This document shows, piece after piece, positions 5,584 through 9,312 of a stretch of 9,312 nucleotides of DNA. Every line of letters begins with the position of its first letter. Position 1 is the stretch's first letter. The translations under genes were made by a program, and so were the position numbers. The notes beneath the pieces were generated by a model. That model had not been told where the DNA came from and ran no database searches. It was given only the letters and a program-made list of their open reading frames with translations. The stretch lies in the NCBI GenBank assembly GCA_947442095.1, contig CANEVG010000125.1, positions 1-9,312 on the forward strand, read 5' to 3'. This DNA comes from Sphingomonadaceae bacterium (lineage in GTDB: Bacteria; Pseudomonadota; Alphaproteobacteria; Sphingomonadales; Sphingomonadaceae).

Positions 5584-5722
5584 GGTCTGCTGCTTAGCGC
5601 TTTCAGGTGGATTGCTGCAGCGCCACTAGCCGAGACGCGCCTGCGCGGCAATGTCCTCCGGTTGGGGCCTGCTGGCCCGCGCGCAAACGTCCTTTTAACC
5701 TGCGCGAGGCCACAAGCCGGAC

Positions 5723-6406
5723 ATGACCCCATTGCTGCGTGATATGGCAAGCTATCTGGCCCACCCCCGGCGCATCAGCCCAAGCGGCCTGCGTGCGCGC
5801 GGCGCGTGGGGCAAAGCGCTGCTGCTGCTGGCGTTTCACCTCGTCGTTCTGCTGGGCGTGCTGTCACCGCTGCTGGGGCTGTGGCAATCGGCCATGGGTC
5901 TGCCGGCGCCCGAGGCGTTTGGCGCGGTGCCCAAGGCCTGGCTCGTGCCGCTCGTGGTGCTGATCGCGCCAGTGGGCGAGGAGATCGTGTTTCGCGGCTG
6001 GCTGACCGGGCGGGTGCGCGCGCTGTGGCTGCTGGCATGGGCGCTGGTGGCAGGTGCGCTGCTGGCGATGGTGAACTACCATGTGGCCGAATTGCCGGCG
6101 GCTCTCGGCGTGGTCGCCATAGGCCTGATCGCCCCCACCGGATGGTGGTTTCTGCGCCGCCGCGGCGTACCAGGCTGGTTCGAGGCTGCGTTCCCGTATC
6201 TGGTCTGGCTGTCGATCCTGATCTTCGGGCTCTCGCACCTCACCAACTATCCGCAGCTTTCATGGGCGCTGCTGCCGATGATCCTGCCGCAGCTCTGGGC
6301 CGGGCTGGTGCTGACTTACGCGCGCATGCGGATCGGACTTATGGCCTCGGTCCTCATTCATGCGGCGGCCAATGGCACGGCGATCAGCTTGGCGCTATTG
6401 GGTTAG
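5723..6406 (+). CDS. CPBP family intramembrane glutamic endopeptidase (Abi/CAAX-like)
   Basis: This 227-residue integral membrane protein has about six or seven hydrophobic segments, roughly 32-54, 73-84, 99-117, 122-145, 155-172, 180-200 and 205-226. The three catalytic motifs of the CPBP (CAAX protease and bacteriocin-processing) family are complete: EE-xxx-R at E86-E87-R91 inside GEEIVFRG, F-xxx-H at F168-H172, and H-xxx-N at H213-N217. The family includes eukaryotic Rce1 CAAX proteases and bacterial proteins linked to peptide maturation or self-immunity; the substrate here is unknown. It stands alone on the plus strand, divergent from yebC and convergent with the acetyltransferase gene. 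No bacteriocin-like small gene was seen beside it. The start at 5723 follows a weak ribosome site. A second ATG at codon 8 (5744) is possible. Confidence 0.93.
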   Translation: MTPLLRDMASYLAHPRRISPSGLRARGAWGKALLLLAFHLVVLLGVLSPLLGLWQSAMGLPAPEAFGAVPKAWLVPLVVLIAPVGEEIVFRGWLTGRVRALWLLAWALVAGALLAMVNYHVAELPAALGVVAIGLIAPTGWWFLRRRGVPGWFEAAFPYLVWLSILIFGLSHLTNYPQLSWALLPMILPQLWAGLVLTYARMRIGLMASVLIHAAANGTAISLALLG

Positions 6407-6430
6407 GGTCTTCGGTTGCACTGAAATGTT

Positions 6431-6528
6431 GCGGTTCCGGCCCGCTCCCCCGCCCCCTACTCAAATTTGGGCGGCCCACGAGAGTACCCTGAATGGGAAG
6501 GCCGGGCGGGGGAGCGGGCTGGAGCCGT
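6431..6528. repeat. 98-bp imperfect palindrome between convergent genes
   Basis: The core is a perfect 16-bp inverted repeat, GCCCGCTCCCCCGCCC at 6440-6455 and its complement at 6504-6519. If G-U pairs are allowed, the stem extends outward to 25 pairs (6431-6455 with 6504-6528). The 48-bp interior holds a further pair, TACTC (6458-6462) and GAGTA (6482-6486), and a small GGGC-G-GCCC dyad. It occupies most of the 144-bp gap between the CPBP protease stop and the acetyltransferase stop. It could be a bidirectional terminator. It could also be a dispersed REP- or MITE-like element, since it is larger than an ordinary terminator. It has no long T-run and no coding capacity. Confidence 0.8.
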
Positions 6529-6550
6529 TTCGACGTCAGAAAAAAGGACA

Positions 6551-7048
6551 CTAGAGCAGGCGCTGCCACTTGGCGACGTCACGCCAACCGCCCAGCTTCC
6601 AGCCCACTTCGCGGTACACGCCGACCAGGGTGAAGCCGCAGGCCCGGTGCAGCGCCTCGCTGGCCGGATTGGGCAGCGCGACCCCGGCAAAGGCGGCGTG
6701 GAGGCCTTTCTCCTTCAGCACGGCAAACAGCGCCCCATAAAGCGCGCGGCCCGCGCCGCTGCGCGCCGCGCCGGGCCTGACATAGATCGCCACGTCGCAT
6801 GAGGAGGCATAGGCTGCGCGGGTCCGGTGCGGGCTGGCATAGGCGTAGCCGATGACCGCACCTTCCCGCTCCGCCACCAGCCATGCGTGGCTTGCGCCGT
6901 AGTGCGCGATGCGCGTGGCCATTTCCGTATCATCGGGCGCTTCGAGTTCAAAGCTCACCCAGCTTTGCGTAACATGGGGGCGATAGATGGCGGCGCAGGC
7001 CGAAGCGTCTTCGGCCCGTGCCGGGCGGATGGAGAGGGGAAGAGGCAT
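6551..7048 (-). CDS. GNAT N-acetyltransferase, phosphinothricin/methionine sulfoximine (PAT/MnaT) type
   Basis: This 165-residue cytoplasmic enzyme is predicted to transfer acetyl from acetyl-CoA to a small amino-acid-like substrate. Family members acetylate phosphinothricin, methionine sulfoximine or methionine sulfone. Visible features are the N-terminal IRPARAEDASACAAIY, WVSFELEAPD (30-39), the central GYAYASPHRTRAAY (67-80), the CoA-binding segment IYVRPGAARSGAGRAL (88-103), and the highly typical C-terminal LHRACGFTLVGVYREVGWK with GGWRDV (133-158). In the Q/R-xx-G-x-G/A CoA motif the first position is Ala95 rather than Gln or Arg, a mild deviation. It follows gapR by 28 bp on the same strand and is probably the last gene of that unit. 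A CAGGGA stretch just before the ATG serves as ribosome site. The true substrate is unknown. Confidence 0.92.
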   Translation of the reverse strand: MPLPLSIRPARAEDASACAAIYRPHVTQSWVSFELEAPDDTEMATRIAHYGASHAWLVAEREGAVIGYAYASPHRTRAAYASSCDVAIYVRPGAARSGAGRALYGALFAVLKEKGLHAAFAGVALPNPASEALHRACGFTLVGVYREVGWKLGGWRDVAKWQRLL

Positions 7049-7076
7049 GGTCCCTGCGTCCGCCTGGCGGACCCGC

Positions 7077-7313
7077 CTATTCGAGACCGAGCGCGTTCTT
7101 GTAGGTATCGAGGATGGCTTCCATCTCGCGTCGGTCGTCGGGCTTCAGTTTCCTGAGGCGGACGATCTGGCGCATAATCTTGGGATCGTAGCCGGTCGAT
7201 TTGGCTTCGGAATAGACGTCCTTGATATCGTCGCCGATGCCCTTCTTTTCTTCCTCGAGGCGTTCGATGCGCTCGATCAGGAGGCGCAGGCGGTCGTCGG
7301 CGGAATCGGCCAT
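7077..7313 (-). CDS. gapR: GapR-family (DUF2312) DNA-binding protein
   Basis: This 78-residue protein has a charged N-terminal coiled coil (about 6-34, LLIERIERLEEEKKGIGDDI). It is followed by the conserved YDPKIMRQIVRLRKLK, then DRREMEAILDTYKNALG. This is the DUF2312/UPF0335 family, whose Caulobacter member GapR is an essential nucleoid protein that clamps overtwisted, AT-rich DNA ahead of replication and transcription and stimulates type II topoisomerases. The protein is slightly shorter than Caulobacter GapR, which is close to 90 residues. The ATG at 7311-7313 is supported by GGAG (complement of 7323-7326) 9 nt upstream. It lies between rlmE (95 bp upstream) and the acetyltransferase (28 bp downstream). 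Family membership is strong. Equivalence of function is inferred. Confidence 0.93.
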   Translation of the reverse strand: MADSADDRLRLLIERIERLEEEKKGIGDDIKDVYSEAKSTGYDPKIMRQIVRLRKLKPDDRREMEAILDTYKNALGLE

Positions 7314-7347
7314 TTTGGAAATCTCCGGTGGGATGCGTGATGTGCCC

Positions 7348-7376
7348 CGTTAGGGCGCGCGGTGTGATTCGCGCAA
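7348..7376 (-). promoter_or_regulatory. Weak candidate promoter for gapR
   Basis: On the minus strand, TTGCGC (complement of 7371-7376) and CTAACG (complement of 7348-7353) are spaced by 17 bp and would start a short leader before gapR. Both hexamers are poor matches, so this is tentative. The same gap holds a small GCCC/GGGC hairpin (7344-7347 and 7353-7356) that could instead mark the 3' end of the rlmE transcript. Confidence 0.2.
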
Positions 7377-7408
7377 AATCCAGCCTGTGGAAATGTCGGG
7401 CATAGGCG

Positions 7409-8080
7409 TTACTCTTCTGCCCGGCCCTTGAAGCCTTGCGCGATGACGTACCACTCAGAAGAATCCTTGCGGCTGGCGGGCGGCTTGGCGTGTTTCACCG
7501 TGGCGAAGTTGCGCTTCAGGATGGTGAGGAGCGCCGCGTCTGTGCCCCCGGCAAACACCTTGGCGACAAACGCGCCGCCCGGTGCGAGGGTTTCGACCGC
7601 GAAATCGACGGCGGTTTCAACGAGGCCCATCGTGCGCAAATGATCGGTCGCCTTGTGGCCCACGGTGTTGGACGCCATGTCCGAGAGGACGAGATCGGGC
7701 GCGCCGCCCAAGGCTTCGGTCAGCGCGGCCGGGGCTTCGTCGGCCATGAAGTCCATCTGGAAGATGGTCACGCCCTCGATCGGCTCGGTCGGCAAGAGGT
7801 CTATGCCCACGATCTGCGCGGCGGGCACCTGCTTGCGCACCACTTGCGCCCAGCCGCCCGGTGCAATGCCCAGATCGACCACGCGCTTTGCCCCGCGCAG
7901 CAAGGTGAAGCGCGCGTCGAGTTCGATCAGCTTGAATGCGGCCCGGCTGCGCCAGCCCTCGGCCTTGGCCTGCTTGACATAAGGATCGTTAAGCTGGCGC
8001 GCGAGCCAGCGGTTGGACGAGGCGGTGCGCCCCTTGGCGGTTTTGACCCGCTCGCCCGGATCACGTCCACTGCGGCTCAC
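7409..8080 (-). CDS. rlmE: 23S rRNA (uridine-2552-2'-O)-methyltransferase RlmE (FtsJ/RrmJ)
   Basis: RlmE methylates U2552 in the A-loop of 23S rRNA using S-adenosylmethionine, a late step in 50S subunit assembly. The 223-residue protein has the SAM-binding motif DLGIAPGGW (69-77; most relatives have DLGAAPGGW). It also has the full K-D-K-E catalytic set: K50 in RSRAAFKL, D134 in LVLSDMAS, K174 in FVAKVF and E209 in SSEWYV. The start is GTG at 8078-8080, giving MSRSGRD, and overlaps the ppx/gppA TGA as GTGA. An AAAGGA about 9 nt upstream can serve as ribosome site. Co-translation with ppx/gppA is likely, and this gene order is familiar from other alphaproteobacteria. The Ala-to-Ile change in motif I is not expected to abolish function. 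Confidence 0.97.
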   Translation of the reverse strand: MSRSGRDPGERVKTAKGRTASSNRWLARQLNDPYVKQAKAEGWRSRAAFKLIELDARFTLLRGAKRVVDLGIAPGGWAQVVRKQVPAAQIVGIDLLPTEPIEGVTIFQMDFMADEAPAALTEALGGAPDLVLSDMASNTVGHKATDHLRTMGLVETAVDFAVETLAPGGAFVAKVFAGGTDAALLTILKRNFATVKHAKPPASRKDSSEWYVIAQGFKGRAEE

Positions 8081-9312
8081 AGGCCCATTCCTTTGGTTTG
8101 CGTCCGTTCACCCAGCCCGCCGGCGGCCATCAGGCTGCGCAGAATGCCCTCGCGGATGCCGCGATCGGCAATGCCGAGCCGCTCGGCCGGCCAGATATCG
8201 AAGATCGATTCGAGGATGGCGCAGCCCGCCACAACCAGATCGGAGCGCTCGCGCCCGATGCAGGGCACAGCGACGCGTTCGGCCGGTGAGTAATGCGCAA
8301 GCCGCTGGCTGATCTCGCGCATCGAGGCGGTGGGCACGATCAGGCCGTCGACCGCGTTGCGATCATATTGCGGCAGACCGAGATGAAGGCTGGCAAGGGT
8401 GGTGACGGTGCCGCTGGTGCCGAGCAGGCGCAGGCCGGTGCTGCCGGCCGCCTGAACTCGCGCTGGGGCTACCCGTTCCGCAAAACCGGCAAAGCCCTCG
8501 GTGATCCGCGCGCGCATGTCCGAGTAGGCGGCGGCGCGGGCCTCTGCCGTGAGTTCGATCGGGCCGATGCTTTCGGTGAGCGAGACCACGCCCCAAGGCG
8601 CCGATTGCCAATCCACGATGCGCGGCGCCGCCGTGCTCGTATCAACGAGGACCATCTCGGTCGATCCGCCGCCGATGTCGAAAATCATCGCCGGGCCTTC
8701 GCCGGGTTCGAGCAGGATATGACAGCCCAGCACGGCAAGGCGAGCCTCTTCCTCGGCGGTGATGATGTTGAGGCAGATGCCCGTCTCGCGGTAGACCCGG
8801 TCGATGAAGTCTGCGCCGTTGGCGGCGCGGCGGCAGGCCTCGGTCGCAACCGAGCGGGCGAGGTGGACATTGCGCTTGCGCAGCTTGTCGGCGCAGATCT
8901 GCAGCGCGCCAAGTGCCCGGTCCATCGCCGCATCTGAAAGCCTGCCCGATTGCGCGAGGCCCTCGCCCAGCCGGACGACGCGGCTGAACGCATCGATCAC
9001 CATGAAGTGATCGCCCGAAGGCCGCGCGATCAGCAGGCGGCAGTTGTTGGTGCCGAGATCGATCGCGGCATAGGCCTGACGGTGAAACGGCAGCGGCTTT
9101 TGCCAGGGTTGGCGCGGGGGATCGTCGGGCAGCGGTGCTGAAGCGGTGCTGGCTGCTTGTGCTGCCGGCAAGGCCGCGGTGGCGGGGGATGGTTCTGCCC
9201 GGACGCTGGCTGTCCCACCGCTGGCTGGGCCTGCTTCTGGGCCTCCATCCGGGCCTGCTTCTGGGCCGACGCCAGCGGGGTTGCGCGGCGGTGCAGGCTT
9301 GCCACGGGCCGA
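8077..9312 (-). CDS. Ppx/GppA phosphatase, exopolyphosphatase-like (N-terminus beyond window)
   Basis: This is a member of the Ppx/GppA family in the actin-like ATPase fold, which hydrolyses inorganic polyphosphate or the pppGpp 5'-phosphate. Motifs are AYAAIDLGTNNCRLLIA (phosphate 1 loop, about 8968-8915 from the right edge), SVATEACRRAANGADF, ITAEEEARL with the likely catalytic Glu, MIFDIGGGSTEMVLVD (phosphate 2), and GTSGTVTTLASL. It lacks the C-terminal HD-like domain of long Ppx proteins. The frame has a TTG at 9171 but stays open to the window edge without a stop. It runs through a Pro/Gly/Ala/Glu-rich extension with GPEAGP repeats, and there is no ATG or GTG within it, so I treat the gene as partial. 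The TGA at 8077-8079 overlaps the rlmE start. Whether Ppx or GppA activity dominates cannot be decided from sequence. Confidence 0.93.
   Translation of the reverse strand, partial: SARGKPAPPRNPAGVGPEAGPDGGPEAGPASGGTASVRAEPSPATAALPAAQAASTASAPLPDDPPRQPWQKPLPFHRQAYAAIDLGTNNCRLLIARPSGDHFMVIDAFSRVVRLGEGLAQSGRLSDAAMDRALGALQICADKLRKRNVHLARSVATEACRRAANGADFIDRVYRETGICLNIITAEEEARLAVLGCHILLEPGEGPAMIFDIGGGSTEMVLVDTSTAAPRIVDWQSAPWGVVSLTESIGPIELTAEARAAAYSDMRARITEGFAGFAERVAPARVQAAGSTGLRLLGTSGTVTTLASLHLGLPQYDRNAVDGLIVPTASMREISQRLAHYSPAERVAVPCIGRERSDLVVAGCAILESIFDIWPAERLGIADRGIREGILRSLMAAGGLGERTQTKGMGL
9227..9267 (-). repeat. 17-bp direct repeat in the Ppx/GppA N-terminal extension
   Basis: GGGCCTGCTTCTGGGCC occurs at 9227-9243 and again at 9251-9267, a 24-bp period. 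In the Ppx/GppA frame each copy encodes GPEAGP, so the linker contains an 8-residue repeat. It is probably a disordered, slippage-prone extension. Confidence 0.7.

Noticed and set aside
5584..5722. Possible SOS (LexA) box or strong promoter in the yebC/protease divergent gap
   Set aside because: No GTTC-N7-GTTC pattern and no convincing -35/-10 pair were found on either strand, apart from a short GGGCC/GGCCC hairpin at 5665-5678.
7436..8937. Long plus-strand open frames (7436-8293 and 8293-8937) opposite rlmE and ppx/gppA
   Set aside because: They are antisense shadows of conserved genes with complete catalytic motifs on the minus strand.

Overview
The window looks like a chromosomal piece of a GC-rich alphaproteobacterium, most likely a sphingomonad (Sphingomonadales). 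The basis is the protein flavour and gene company: a DUF2312/GapR nucleoid protein, yebC next to ruvC-ruvA-ruvB, a Ppx/GppA-rlmE pair, and a PEP-CTERM surface protein. The lineage is an inference from remembered family patterns, not from a search. Most of the window is housekeeping DNA. No rRNA, tRNA, CRISPR array or insertion sequence was seen.

Layout, left to right. Bases 1-525 (+) are the C-terminal end of aconitase A, closed by a bidirectional hairpin terminator at 564-595. Convergent to it, 633-1670 (-) encodes a secreted Ser/Thr/Gly-rich repeat protein with a C-terminal PEP-CTERM sorting signal. Bases 1893-5583 (-) form a recombination-repair cluster transcribed yebC, ruvC, ruvA, parD-like antitoxin, parE-like toxin, ruvB. 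Bases 5723-6406 (+) encode a CPBP (Abi/CAAX-like) membrane protease. A 98-bp imperfect palindrome at 6431-6528 lies between this gene and the convergent block 6551-9312 (-), which is transcribed ppx/gppA, rlmE, gapR, MnaT/PAT-like acetyltransferase. The ppx/gppA frame runs off the right edge.

How the genes work together. RuvA and RuvB drive Holliday-junction branch migration and RuvC resolves the junction. Here the ruv genes are interrupted by an apparently complete type II toxin-antitoxin pair. The toxin stop overlaps the ruvB start (ATGA) and ruvB lacks a visible ribosome-binding site, so RuvB output may be translationally coupled to toxin translation. The ruvC frame has no ATG, GTG or TTG start that would keep its catalytic Asp7. 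The only reasonable start is a CTG that overlaps the yebC stop (CTGA) and has a Shine-Dalgarno-like GGAG 8 nt upstream. These two points are the most unusual things in the window.

Other points worth attention are the 98-bp palindrome, the 21-bp minisatellite repeats inside the PEP-CTERM gene, and the proline/glycine/alanine-rich N-terminal extension of the Ppx/GppA protein, which has no visible start inside the window.
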